DNA of 20,655 nucleotides from CAZTYW01 sp964617695 (GTDB lineage: Bacteria > Chloroflexota > Dehalococcoidia > UBA2247 > RBG-13-53-26). The stretch lies in the NCBI GenBank assembly GCA_964617695.1, contig CAZTYW010000033.1, forward strand, positions 1-20,655, read 5' to 3'. Within the stretch, counting starts at the first letter, position 1. Each line of letters starts with the position of its first letter. The translations under genes were made by a program, and so were the position numbers. A model generated the notes under the pieces. That model was not told the DNA's origin, did no database searches, and saw nothing but the letters and a program-made list of their open reading frames with translations. Shown in pieces: positions 1 to 8,106 of this stretch.

Positions 1-208
1 GGGGATGTGGCCGGGGACCTGGAGGGGAGGGGGCTGCTGGGTGGCGGGGGCCCGTGAGGGCCTGTTCTTGCGGACGTAGAGGGGCCGCCCCGCCCCGGGG
101 TTGCCACGGTCGCCTGCGGCGACCTGGCAATGACATAGGGGTGGGTTTGTCATGCCTGCGGCGACCTGGCAATGACATGAAGAGGGCCAACCTGGAAGGA
201 GACCGATT
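1..208. other. G-rich intergenic stretch, no supported gene
   Basis: No open frame in this stretch resembles a protein I recognise. Positions 1-100 are strongly G-rich on the plus strand and read as low complexity. Positions 101-178 hold a hairpin and a repeated unit (listed separately). The last ~15 bases are the ribosome binding site of the next gene. A gene entering from the left edge cannot be excluded, because plus-strand frame 2 is open from base 2 to a TAG near 97, but its composition does not look coding. Confidence 0.5.
101..178. repeat. Tandem 25-bp repeat pair containing a palindromic hairpin
   Basis: A 25-base unit beginning GCCTGCGGCGACC occurs identically at 112-136 and 154-178, a spacing of 42 bases. 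The first copy together with its left flank forms a near-perfect hairpin: left arm 101-113 (TTGCCACGGTCGC) pairs with 119-130 (GCGACCTGGCAA), with one unpaired C and a 5-base loop. The second copy has only the right arm. Read on the minus strand, the unit starts TGTCATTGCCAGG, which resembles the short interspersed palindromes with a GTCATTGCGAGG...GTGGCAAT core that I know from many bacterial genomes. That resemblance is from memory and not from a search. Confidence 0.7.
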
Positions 209-841
209 GTGGCAGAGCTGAGCGACTACAGTGGAGAATTCGATCCGTCAATCACCTATGCAGACTTTTCCAGGGAGTTCCTGCTGGAGGCACTGAGCGC
301 CTACGCGGCCTACATCAGGAAGCTGGACGGCACCTGGTACCTCAAGGTGGAAGACCAGGCGGGCGACGACGTGGCCTTTGCGTGCGACAGGCAGGTGTGG
401 GACATCATGGAGGTCCACGACGTCCAGATGACCTGCAAGCTGTTCAGGATCGACAGCCACGACGTAGCTGCCCTGCTGAAGGCCCTGCAGATGAGTCCCT
501 GGACGTGGAACCTGGAGCACCATTTCGAGCTGAAGAGCCCCACCTGCGGCATATGGACGGTGACCCGCTGCCCCACCCTGCTGGCGCTGGAGAAGGAGGG
601 TGAGGGGCGGGAGAGCAGGATCTGTCAGCAGATCGAGACCGAGCTGATTGCCCTCAGGGCCCGCACCATCAACCCGCAGATGAAAGTCACTCTGCTCAAG
701 CTGCCCCGCGCAATCGCAACGACGAAGTCCACTGCCAGTGGCAGTTCACCCTGGAGGGATAGGGCTTGCGGATGCAGCCTGGTGGCTTCAGCCCCTAAAG
801 TACGGCTTCCTTGTGGCGGGCGCTGTGACACAGCAGGTTGA
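209..841 (+). CDS. Conserved protein resembling the DUF6125 family, C-terminus frameshifted
   Basis: The GTG start at 209 has a strong ribosome binding site GGAAGGAG at 194-201, 7 bases upstream. The N-terminal ~165 residues look like a complete small soluble domain with landmark motifs LSDYSG, KLDGTWYL, PWTWNLE and TRCPTLLALEKEGEGRE. I associate these with a family of uncharacterised proteins often annotated DUF6125; their function is unknown. The last ~45 residues of this open frame are unlike the rest (rich in S, R, G, C). The expected ending is found in another frame: codons 709-762 read RNRNDEVHCQWQFTLEG and stop at TAG 760-762. One C missing from the run at 704-707 would restore LPPRNRNDE. 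The true gene is therefore probably 209-762 (~184 residues), and the tail to 841 is spurious and overlaps the fumarase gene on the other strand. A sequencing error and a real mutation are both possible. Confidence 0.8.
   Translation: MAELSDYSGEFDPSITYADFSREFLLEALSAYAAYIRKLDGTWYLKVEDQAGDDVAFACDRQVWDIMEVHDVQMTCKLFRIDSHDVAALLKALQMSPWTWNLEHHFELKSPTCGIWTVTRCPTLLALEKEGEGRESRICQQIETELIALRARTINPQMKVTLLKLPRAIATTKSTASGSSPWRDRACGCSLVASAPKVRLPCGGRCDTAG
704..762 (+). other. Frameshift site and out-of-frame C-terminal coding remnant
   Basis: The CCCC run at 704-707 is the point where the coding signal leaves the frame of the 209 start. From 709 the second frame continues the protein with the expected CQWQF-type ending and stops at 760-762. 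A five-C run would join the two frames exactly. The remnant shows no decay of its own, which favours a very recent one-base loss or an error in the read or assembly. Confidence 0.75.
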
Positions 842-1646
842 CGCCAACCGGCAGGCTGGCGATGTGGCAGGGGAAGCTCTCCGCGTGGACGGCCAGGGCG
901 GTTGTCCTGCCGCCGAAGCCCTGCGGCCCGATGCCCAGGGCGTTGATCCGCTCCAGTAGCTCCTGTTCAAGGGAGCTGAGCTCCGGGTCGGCGTTTGGCT
1001 GGCCCAGCGGCCGGAGCAGGGCCTCCTTGGACAGCAGCATGGCCTTCTCGGCGTTGCCGCCGATGCCGACTCCCACCACCAGCGGCGGACACGGGTTGCT
1101 GCCCGCCTCGTCCACCGCCCTGACGACGAAGTCTATCACCCCCTGCCGCCCCTGCGATGGCGACAGCATGCCCAGGCGGCTCATGTTCTCCGAGCCTCCT
1201 CCCTTGGGCATGACTATTATCCGGAGCCCGTCGCCGGGCACGATCTCGGTGTGAATGATGGCCGGGGTGTTGTCCCTGGTGTTCGACCTGGCCGAGAAGG
1301 GATGGTCGGCTATCGATTTGCGCAGGTATCCCTCTTTGTAGCCCTGGCGCACCCCCTCCTCCACGGCGGCGTAGAGGCCACCGTCGCTGACGTGGGCGTC
1401 CTGGCCCACCTTGAGCATGATCACGGTGCTGCCGCAGTCCTGGCACAGGGGGAGGTGCTCTGCAGCGGAGATGTCGGCGTTCTTCAATATCTGCTCCAGG
1501 GTCTCCCGCCCCACCGGGGACACTTCGGCGTCCCTGGCTGCCCGCAATGCGTTGAGGACGTCTTCGCCCAGGAAGAAGTTGGCTTCCTGGCAAAGCCGGG
1601 ATACGGTCTGAACTATGTCGCTGGTGTGAATTTCTCTCTGGCTCAC
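795..1646 (-). CDS. Class I (Fe-S) fumarate hydratase / L(+)-tartrate dehydratase, alpha subunit
   Basis: This is the alpha half of an oxygen-sensitive class I hydro-lyase, which with a beta subunit reversibly hydrates fumarate to malate in the cytoplasm. The start is GTG at 1646 with AAGGGGGG just upstream; an open frame continues upstream to 1736 but that extension looks unlike the family. The 283-residue product carries the three expected [4Fe-4S] cysteines: Cys68 in LPLCQDCG, Cys186 in NPCPP and Cys273 in LLCHSARH. It also has the KGGGSEN motif near 148-154. The usual CQDTG motif reads CQDCG here, placing an extra cysteine three residues from a ligand. The gene is last in the minus-strand run. 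No beta subunit follows; the next gene is convergent. Fumarase, tartrate dehydratase or a related hydro-lyase cannot be told apart from the alpha subunit alone. Confidence 0.92.
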   Translation of the reverse strand: MSQREIHTSDIVQTVSRLCQEANFFLGEDVLNALRAARDAEVSPVGRETLEQILKNADISAAEHLPLCQDCGSTVIMLKVGQDAHVSDGGLYAAVEEGVRQGYKEGYLRKSIADHPFSARSNTRDNTPAIIHTEIVPGDGLRIIVMPKGGGSENMSRLGMLSPSQGRQGVIDFVVRAVDEAGSNPCPPLVVGVGIGGNAEKAMLLSKEALLRPLGQPNADPELSSLEQELLERINALGIGPQGFGGRTTALAVHAESFPCHIASLPVGVNLLCHSARHKEAVL

Positions 1647-1755
1647 TGTTGTCCCCCCTTTTGCTGGTGTGAAGCCGCCAGGGCTGCTCTGGGGCGCCCG
1701 CAGGATTGCGGGCGCCACGCCCACACGTATGGTCACAGAACGGTGGCCGGGCCTG

Positions 1756-3306
1756 TCAGAGAGGGATGTTGCCGTGCTTCTTGGCAGGCAGGGTCTCCAC
1801 CTTGTTCTGCAGCATCTCCAGGGCCTTGATCAGCTTGGGCCTGGTATCCCTGGGGTCGATTACGTCGTCGACGTACCCTTTCGAGGCAGCCACGTATGGG
1901 TTGGCGAACTTGTCCCTGTAGTCGGCGATGAGCTTCTGGCGGGTCTCTTCAGGGTTATCTGAGTTAGCCAGCTCGCCTCGAAAGACGATGTTGACCGCCC
2001 CTTCCGGCCCCATGACGGCGATCTCCGCCGTCGGCCAGGCATAGTTGATGTCGCCACGCAGGCCCCGGCTGCTCATTACCACGTAGGCGCCACCGTACGC
2101 CTTGCGGGTGATGACGCTTACCTTGGGGACGGTCGCTTCGGCATAGGCGAAGAGGAACTTGGCCCCGTGCCTGATGATGCCGCCGAACTCCTGGTCGGTG
2201 CCCGGCATGTATCCGGGGACGTCGACGAAGGTGACCAGCGGGATGTTGAAGCAATCACAGAAGCGGACGAAGCGGGCCCCCTTGTCCGAGGCATTGATGT
2301 CGATTACCCCGGCCAGGTGCATCGGCTGCTGTGCCACAATGCCTACGGTCTGGCCGTCCAGCCTGGCGAAGCCGACGATCAGGTTGGGGGCGAAGTGGTG
2401 GTGCACCTCCATGAAGTCGCCGTTGTCTATCACCCTGTTGATGACGTCCTGCATGTTGTAGACCTTGTTTGGCTGGACGGGGACGGTCTGGAGCAACTCC
2501 TCGTCTCTCCGCTGGGGGTCGTCGCCGGTTTCCACCAGGGGCGGCTCCTCGGCGTTGCTCTGCGGCAGGAAGGTCAGCAGGCGGCGCACCATCTGCAGCA
2601 TTTCCTGGTCGCTGTCAGCCACGAAGTGGCAGTTGCCGCTCTTCCTGGCGTGGATCATTGCCCCGCCCAGGTCCTCGTGGGCTATCTCCTCCCCGGACAC
2701 GGTCTTGATCACGTCCGGCCCGGTGATATACATCTGCCCGGTGCCCTTGACCATGAAGATGAAGTCGGTGATTGCTGGCGAGTATACCGCGCCCCCGGCG
2801 GTCGGCCCCATGACTACGGATATCTGCGGTACTACCCCTGAGTAGAGGGTGTTGCGGGAGAAGATCTCGCCGTAGCCCTTAAGGCTGTCCACCCCCTCCT
2901 GGATTCGCGCCCCTCCCGAGTCGAGCAGGCCGATGCACGGGGCGCCAATCCTGGCTGCCATGTCCATCACCTTGCAGATCTTCTCAGATACCACCAGGGA
3001 TAGCGTGCCGCCTATGACGGTGAAGTCCTGGGCGTAGACGAAGGTCAGCCTGTCATTGACCATTCCGTAGCCGGTGACTACGGCATCACCGGGCAGCCTC
3101 TGGTCAGCCAGCCCGAACTCGGTGCAGCGGTGCAGCACAAACGGGTCCAGCTCTTCGAAGGTGCCGGGGTCAAAAAGGAGGTCGATCCGCTCCCTGGCGG
3201 TGAGCTTCCCCTTGGCGTGCTGTGCCTCGATGCGCTTCGGTCCTCCGCCCTGCCTTGCCTGCTCTCTGAGCTTACTGAGGTTATCCAGCTTCTCTTCAAT
3301 CGACAT
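1756..3306 (-). CDS. Acyl-CoA carboxyltransferase (propionyl-CoA carboxylase beta / methylmalonyl-CoA decarboxylase alpha type)
   Basis: This subunit transfers CO2 between carboxybiotin and an acyl-CoA (acetyl-, propionyl- or methylmalonyl-CoA). The 516 residues match the usual family length and the double crotonase-fold architecture. The N-terminal half has LLDSGGARIQEG and MGPTAGGAVYSPA, which are typical of acyl-CoA oxyanion-hole and carboxybiotin sites. The C-terminal half has FVDVPGYMPG and ITRKAYGGAYVVM, and the family ending KKHGNIPL is present. The ATG at 3306 gives the family N-terminus (EEKLDNLSKLREQA), with a purine-rich GGGAGGGAG stretch upstream at somewhat long spacing. It lies 30 bases after valS and ~110 bases before the fumarase gene. 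No biotin carboxylase, biotin carrier or decarboxylase membrane subunit is in the window, so its partners must be elsewhere. Carboxylase and sodium-pumping decarboxylase roles cannot be separated. Confidence 0.93.
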   Translation of the reverse strand: MSIEEKLDNLSKLREQARQGGGPKRIEAQHAKGKLTARERIDLLFDPGTFEELDPFVLHRCTEFGLADQRLPGDAVVTGYGMVNDRLTFVYAQDFTVIGGTLSLVVSEKICKVMDMAARIGAPCIGLLDSGGARIQEGVDSLKGYGEIFSRNTLYSGVVPQISVVMGPTAGGAVYSPAITDFIFMVKGTGQMYITGPDVIKTVSGEEIAHEDLGGAMIHARKSGNCHFVADSDQEMLQMVRRLLTFLPQSNAEEPPLVETGDDPQRRDEELLQTVPVQPNKVYNMQDVINRVIDNGDFMEVHHHFAPNLIVGFARLDGQTVGIVAQQPMHLAGVIDINASDKGARFVRFCDCFNIPLVTFVDVPGYMPGTDQEFGGIIRHGAKFLFAYAEATVPKVSVITRKAYGGAYVVMSSRGLRGDINYAWPTAEIAVMGPEGAVNIVFRGELANSDNPEETRQKLIADYRDKFANPYVAASKGYVDDVIDPRDTRPKLIKALEMLQNKVETLPAKKHGNIPL

Positions 3307-3336
3307 TATGTTTGTTACTCTCCCTCCCTCAGATTT

Positions 3337-6054
3337 CTAAGATGGTGTCTTGTTGTGGCCGAGCTGGACCAGCCTTTCCTCCAGCTTTTCCAGCCTGCCC
3401 TCGAAATCGAGGAGCTTCCTCTGCTCCTTCTCCACTACCGCCCCAGGTGCTTTGGAAGTGAAAGCATTGTCACTCAGTCTGGCCTTGAGACCGCCGATCC
3501 TGGCCTGAAGGTCCTGCTTTTCTTTTTCCAGACGCTGCCGCTCTGCCTGGACGTCAACGGCCAACGGCAGGACGACTACCGCACCCCTCAGCACCAGTAC
3601 CAGGGCCCCTTTGTCCTGTGTCTCCTTTTTCGCCATGTCCAGGATGGCCAGGGGCTGGACACGGGCCAGGGTCTCGATGGCCTGACGGTGAGACTCAACG
3701 GCTGGCCCGTAGTCTGTATAGATCCGGGCCTCAATCCGTCGCGAAGGGTCAATCCTGGACTGCGCCCTGGCATTGCGAATGGAGTGAACGATGTCAATCA
3801 CCCGGTCCATCTCGTCCTCTGCGCCGGGATCCGCCAGGCCGCCGGCGGAGGGATAGGCAGTGACCATGAGGGAATCGGGCCTGGCTTCGTCCTGCGGCAG
3901 GTGCGGCACCAGCCGCTGCCATATCTCTTCCGTGATAAAGGGCATAAAGGGATGCAGCAGCCTGAGCGAGGTCTCCAGCGTTTGGACCAGTACGGGCAGC
4001 GGCGAAGGCTGGCTCTGGCTGTTCAGCCGGATCTTGGCCAGCTCGATATACCAGTCACAGAACTCGTCCCACAGGAAGTCGTACACCTGCTTGGCGGCCT
4101 CGCCGAACTGGAATTCCTGCAGCAGTTGATTCGTCCTGTCAACCACTCCGTCCAGGTGGCTGAGGACCCAGCGGTCCTCGGCGGGCAGCTCCGGCGACAG
4201 CGCCATATCCACCGGGCCGGCCAGCAGGTTCCTGATCACGAACCTGGAGGCGTTCCAGAGCTTGTTGGCGAAGTTGCGGCTGGCCTCCAGCTTGCCGGTG
4301 CTCAGGGGAATGTCATTCCCGGGCGCACTGCCGGTGATCACGGCAAACCGCAGGGCGTCGGCGCCGTATTTCTCGATGGCATCCAGGGGATTGATGACGT
4401 TGCCGCGGAGCTTGCTCATCTTCTCCCCCTTCTCGTCCCTGATCAGGCCATGCAGAAATACCCAGCGGAAGGGGATGTCGTCCGTGTTTTCGAGGCCCAT
4501 CATTATCATCCTGGCTACCCAGAAGAAGAGGATGTCGTAGCCCGTTTCCATGACCGTGGTGGGGTAGAAGTAGCGCAGGTCTTCGGTGTCGTCGGGCCAG
4601 CCCAGGGTGGAGTGGGGCCACAGGGCGGAACTGAACCAGGTATCCAGGACGTCCGATTCCTGGTAGATACTGGTTGAGCCGCAGTGAGCGCAGCTTCTGG
4701 GTGGGTCGACAGCTACGGTGGGCTGGCTGCATTCTTCGCAATACCAGACCGGAATCCTGTGCCCCCACCAGAGCTGGCGACTGATGCACCAGTCACGAAT
4801 ATTCTCCATCCAGTGAAGATAGACCCTGTTGAACTGCTCCGGGATGATGGTTATGTGTCCGTCCCTTACCGCCTTGATGGCAGGTGCTGCCAGTGGCTCG
4901 GTGCGCACGAACCACTGCTGACTGGCCCACGGCTCGACCGGCGTGCCGCAGCGGGTGCAGTGGCCCACCGCATGATGGTGGGGTTCGGTCTTCACCAGAA
5001 GGCCTTCCCTTTCCAGCCGCGCCAGCAAGTCCCTGCGGCAGTCGAAGCGATCAAAGCCTTCGTAGGGCCCGGCCTCTTTGTTCAGAGACGCGTCGGGATT
5101 GAGTATGTTCACCAGGGGCAGGTCATGCCGCTGGGCTACCTCGAAGTCGACGGGATCGTGAGAAGGGGTGATCTTCAGCGCTCCCGTACCGAAGCTGGGA
5201 TCGACGGCGCTGTCGGCGATGACAGGAATGGGGCGGTTGATGACCGGGATGGCGACGCTCTTGCCTACCAGGTGGGCAAAACGCTTGTCGTCAGGATTGA
5301 CCGCCACGGCGGTATCGCCGAACATGGTCTCGGGGCGGGTGGTAGCCACGGTGACGTAGCCGGAATCGCCCACGATGGCGTACTTGATATAGTACAGATG
5401 CCCCGTTGTGTCCTTGTGGGCCACTTCGAGGTCGGATAGGGCAGTCTGGCAGCGGGGACACCAGTTGATAATGCGCTCTCCCCTGTAGATGAGGCCCTTG
5501 TTATACAGGTTGACGAAGGTGGTGGCCACCGCACGGCTGGGCCCCTCGTCAAGCGTGAATGTGTCCCTGGTCCAGTCGCAGGAGACCCCGATTTTCTTGT
5601 GCTGGTCCATGATGGTCTGGCGGCACTTGTCTGCCCATTGCCATGCCCTTCTGGTGAACTCCTCCCGACCTACGTCATGCCTGGCCAGCCCCTCGGCGGC
5701 TAGCTGCTGCTCCACCACTACCTGAGTGGCGATACCGGCATGGTCGGTGCCGGGCAGCCAGAGAGCAGCCTCGCCCCTCATCCGATGCCAGCGTGTCAGG
5801 ATGTCTTCCAGGGTGGCCGTCAGGGCGTGTCCCAGGTGCAGCTCGCCGGTCACGTTTGGCGGGGGCATGATGATGACGAACGGCCTTCGGCTGTGGTCTA
5901 CCTGGGGGCTGAAATAGCCTTTTTCCAGCCAGAACTGGTAGGTCCTGTCCTCAACCTGTCGGGGGTTGTAGGCTTTGGCTAGCTGCTCTGTTTGCTCTCC
6001 TTGTTCCGCAGGCCCTGTTGACGGCTTCTGCTGTCTCAATAGGTCTTCGGTCAT
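3337..6054 (-). CDS. valS: Valyl-tRNA synthetase
   Basis: ValS charges tRNA-Val with valine and edits mischarged threonine. The 905-residue product is a full-length class Ia synthetase: the HIGH-type motif HLGH is at residues 73-76 after PPPNVTGE, the KMSKS-type motif KMSKL is at 545-549, and the CP1 editing domain lies between them (ATTRPETMFGDTAVAV). Cysteine pairs consistent with zinc binding are visible (CPRC, CTRC, CEEC...CAHC). The last ~65 residues form the ValRS-specific C-terminal coiled coil, rich in E, K and L. Its ATG overlaps the coaBC stop by four bases (ATGA at 6051-6054), behind GGAAG, so translation is probably coupled. The carboxyltransferase gene begins 30 bases after its stop. 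Confidence 0.98.
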   Translation of the reverse strand: MTEDLLRQQKPSTGPAEQGEQTEQLAKAYNPRQVEDRTYQFWLEKGYFSPQVDHSRRPFVIIMPPPNVTGELHLGHALTATLEDILTRWHRMRGEAALWLPGTDHAGIATQVVVEQQLAAEGLARHDVGREEFTRRAWQWADKCRQTIMDQHKKIGVSCDWTRDTFTLDEGPSRAVATTFVNLYNKGLIYRGERIINWCPRCQTALSDLEVAHKDTTGHLYYIKYAIVGDSGYVTVATTRPETMFGDTAVAVNPDDKRFAHLVGKSVAIPVINRPIPVIADSAVDPSFGTGALKITPSHDPVDFEVAQRHDLPLVNILNPDASLNKEAGPYEGFDRFDCRRDLLARLEREGLLVKTEPHHHAVGHCTRCGTPVEPWASQQWFVRTEPLAAPAIKAVRDGHITIIPEQFNRVYLHWMENIRDWCISRQLWWGHRIPVWYCEECSQPTVAVDPPRSCAHCGSTSIYQESDVLDTWFSSALWPHSTLGWPDDTEDLRYFYPTTVMETGYDILFFWVARMIMMGLENTDDIPFRWVFLHGLIRDEKGEKMSKLRGNVINPLDAIEKYGADALRFAVITGSAPGNDIPLSTGKLEASRNFANKLWNASRFVIRNLLAGPVDMALSPELPAEDRWVLSHLDGVVDRTNQLLQEFQFGEAAKQVYDFLWDEFCDWYIELAKIRLNSQSQPSPLPVLVQTLETSLRLLHPFMPFITEEIWQRLVPHLPQDEARPDSLMVTAYPSAGGLADPGAEDEMDRVIDIVHSIRNARAQSRIDPSRRIEARIYTDYGPAVESHRQAIETLARVQPLAILDMAKKETQDKGALVLVLRGAVVVLPLAVDVQAERQRLEKEKQDLQARIGGLKARLSDNAFTSKAPGAVVEKEQRKLLDFEGRLEKLEERLVQLGHNKTPS

Positions 6055-7262
6055 TTCTTCCTTTTGCGTGGTTTTGCGGAGGCCAGCTCTGCTACTTTGT
6101 CCAGAATCTTGTGGGCCACCTCGGACTTGGGCAGCAACGGCAACTCCTCGCTGTTGCCCTGGCGGTCGATCAGCACCACTCTGTTGCTGTCGGAGTCAAA
6201 GCCGCTGTCGGCGGCAGTGATGTCGTTCGCCACGATGAGGTCAAGGCCCTTCTGTTTCAGTTTGGCAGTGGCGTTTCGTACCAGGGCCTCACTCTCGGCG
6301 GCGAAACCCACCCTGGTGAGTTTGCCCTTTACCTCGCTGAGGATGTCTGGGTTCCTGGTCAGTTCCAGCACCATTTTCGACGAGGCCTGCTTCTTCAGTT
6401 TGCTCTCAGAGACGCTCGTCGGGCGGTAGTCGGCCACCGCAGCGGACATGATCAGCACGTCCGCACCGGAGACGGCGTTCAGCACAGCGTCCCTCATCTG
6501 CAACGCGGTCTGCACCCGAATTGTGTCCACACCTACGGGGTCCGGGAGGGCGGTGGGCGCACTGATCAGGGTTACCGTGGCGCCCCGGTCCCGGGCGGCT
6601 TCGGCCAGGGCGTAGCCCATCTTGCCCGAACTCCTGTTGCCGATATGGCGGACCGGGTCGATGGGCTCCTGGGTCCCCCCGGCGGTAACGATGACGCGCT
6701 TTCCGGCGTGGTCGCCTTTCCTTCCCAGCACCTGTCGAATGACGGCCAGGATGTGTTCCGTATCGGCCAGGCGTCCCGTGCCCACTGTGCCGCAGGCCAT
6801 TGAGCCGTAGGCCGGGTCGACGATGTCGAACCGCCGGGAGCGGAGCTTGCCCAGGTTCTCCTGGGTGACCTGGTTCTCGTACATGTTGACGTTCATGGCC
6901 GGCGCCACGATGACCGGCGCCCTGGTAGACAGCACAGTGCAGGTGAGCAGGTCGTCGGAGATGCCTGCGGCCAGCCTGGCGATGATGTTGGCTGTGGCCG
7001 GCGCAATGACCACCACGTCGGCCCGCTCCGCCAGGGATATGTGTGCGATATCTAGCTCTGCAGGGGGGTCAAACATGTCCACGGCCACGGGCCGGTGGGT
7101 GATGCTGCGGAAGGTCAGGGGGGTGATGAACTCGGTGGCGGCCCTGGTCATGACCACGTCCACCGCGGCCCCGGCCTGAGTCAGCTTGCTGGCCAGGTCC
7201 AGCGCCTTGTACGCGGCGATGCTTCCACTCACCCCCAGCAATACTGTTTTCTGTTCAAGCAT
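6051..7262 (-). CDS. coaBC: Bifunctional phosphopantothenoylcysteine decarboxylase / phosphopantothenate-cysteine ligase
   Basis: CoaBC performs two successive steps of coenzyme A synthesis: ligation of cysteine to 4'-phosphopantothenate, then FMN-dependent decarboxylation to 4'-phosphopantetheine. The 403 residues give the usual two-domain length. The CoaC half (1-~185) has the flavin-binding GSIAAYK start, His74 in IAHISLA, Asn124 in PAMNVNM and Cys157 in MACGTVGTGRL. The CoaB half (~186-403) opens with TAGGTQEPIDPVRHI and NRSSGKMG, and has the SESKLKK lysine segment. The ATG at 7262 follows AGGGGGG at good spacing. coaX lies 73 bases upstream on the same strand, so two CoA steps are encoded together, and valS overlaps its 3' end. 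Confidence 0.97.
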   Translation of the reverse strand: MLEQKTVLLGVSGSIAAYKALDLASKLTQAGAAVDVVMTRAATEFITPLTFRSITHRPVAVDMFDPPAELDIAHISLAERADVVVIAPATANIIARLAAGISDDLLTCTVLSTRAPVIVAPAMNVNMYENQVTQENLGKLRSRRFDIVDPAYGSMACGTVGTGRLADTEHILAVIRQVLGRKGDHAGKRVIVTAGGTQEPIDPVRHIGNRSSGKMGYALAEAARDRGATVTLISAPTALPDPVGVDTIRVQTALQMRDAVLNAVSGADVLIMSAAVADYRPTSVSESKLKKQASSKMVLELTRNPDILSEVKGKLTRVGFAAESEALVRNATAKLKQKGLDLIVANDITAADSGFDSDSNRVVLIDRQGNSEELPLLPKSEVAHKILDKVAELASAKPRKRKK

Positions 7263-7335
7263 GCGCCCCCCTCTTCAGCCAGATCGCTACTGGCAACCGA
7301 GAAACGTTCATCTGTGGAAGCTCTCCGAGATCATG

Positions 7336-8103
7336 TCAGTGTTTGTTGAGCTCGTGAATCATCTGCAGTCCGTGCAACGTCAGGTGGCGGTTGACCGTCT
7401 CTATGACAGTTGTCTCCCTGGCGATGACGTCTGCGTAGCTGCCCGTGCCGATAACCCGCGCTTTGCCGTTCAACTCCTGTTCGATACGGGCCACCAGGCC
7501 TTCGACCAGCCCGGTATAGCCGAAAATGACCCCCGACTGCATAGCGGTGACAGTATTCTTGCCAATAGCGTGCTGGGGCCGGGCCAGCTCTATGCGGGGA
7601 AGCCTCGCCGTGCGGGCGTAAAGGGCCTCGGTAGCCATCTCCATACCCGGCGCGATGGCGCCGCCGAGGTAGTCGCCTTCCTCAGATATGACGTCGAAGG
7701 TGGTGGCAGTACCCATATCTATGACAATAGCCGGCCCCCCGTAGAAGCGGTAGGCCGCCGCAGCGTTGACTATGCGGTCCGGTCCAACCTCGCGAGGATT
7801 GTCAAGGCAGATGCGCACCCCGGTCCTGACCCCCGGTCCAACCACTACCAGCGGGACCTTGAGGTAGCTCTGGCACAGCTCGTCAAACACGTGGACCAGA
7901 GGGGGCACCACGCTGCACATGATGGCTTCGGTGATGTCATCTCTCTCCACCTTGTGGTAGGGCAGCAGGTTGAACAGCAGACCGGCGTATTCGTCCACCA
8001 GCCGGTGGATGCTTGTGCCCGTGGACAACGCCACCTTCAGCTCGCCGCCTTCAAAGATGCCGAAGGCAATCTTGGAGTTTCCAACGTCGATAGCTAGTAG
8101 CAT
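7336..8103 (-). CDS. coaX: Type III pantothenate kinase
   Basis: CoaX phosphorylates pantothenate, the first committed step of CoA synthesis, using an ASKHA-fold kinase that is not feedback-inhibited by CoA. The 255 residues match the family. The phosphate-binding start AIDVGNSKIAFG (Asp6) is present, followed by the substrate segment GVRTGVRI, EVGPDRIVNAAAA and the second phosphate-binding motif IDMGTATTFDVI, with GGAIAPGM after it. The ATG at 8103 lies just three bases after the stop of nnr and is preceded by AGAGGG. The gene is part of the minus-strand run and supplies the substrate used by CoaBC two steps on. Confidence 0.97.
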   Translation of the reverse strand: MLLAIDVGNSKIAFGIFEGGELKVALSTGTSIHRLVDEYAGLLFNLLPYHKVERDDITEAIMCSVVPPLVHVFDELCQSYLKVPLVVVGPGVRTGVRICLDNPREVGPDRIVNAAAAYRFYGGPAIVIDMGTATTFDVISEEGDYLGGAIAPGMEMATEALYARTARLPRIELARPQHAIGKNTVTAMQSGVIFGYTGLVEGLVARIEQELNGKARVIGTGSYADVIARETTVIETVNRHLTLHGLQMIHELNKH

Positions 8104-8106
8104 AGC

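Noticed and set aside
112..178. Two 25-bp repeats as a short CRISPR array
   Set aside because: Only two units with a 17-base spacer, no cas genes, and the unit is part of a hairpin repeat resembling known interspersed palindromes.
762..794. Bidirectional terminator between the first gene and the fumarase gene
   Set aside because: An AGCC-TGGT-GGCT hairpin (776-787) inside GGGCT/AGCCC arms (762-766 / 790-794) can be drawn, but no T-run follows on either strand and the outer pairing is interrupted.
3130..4677. 515-codon open frame on the plus strand opposite valS
   Set aside because: Antisense shadow typical of GC-rich coding sequence; the minus strand encodes an unmistakable full-length valyl-tRNA synthetase.
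7186..8097. 303-codon plus-strand frame opposite coaX
   Set aside because: Shadow of coaX; no family motifs, while the minus strand has all CoaX motifs.
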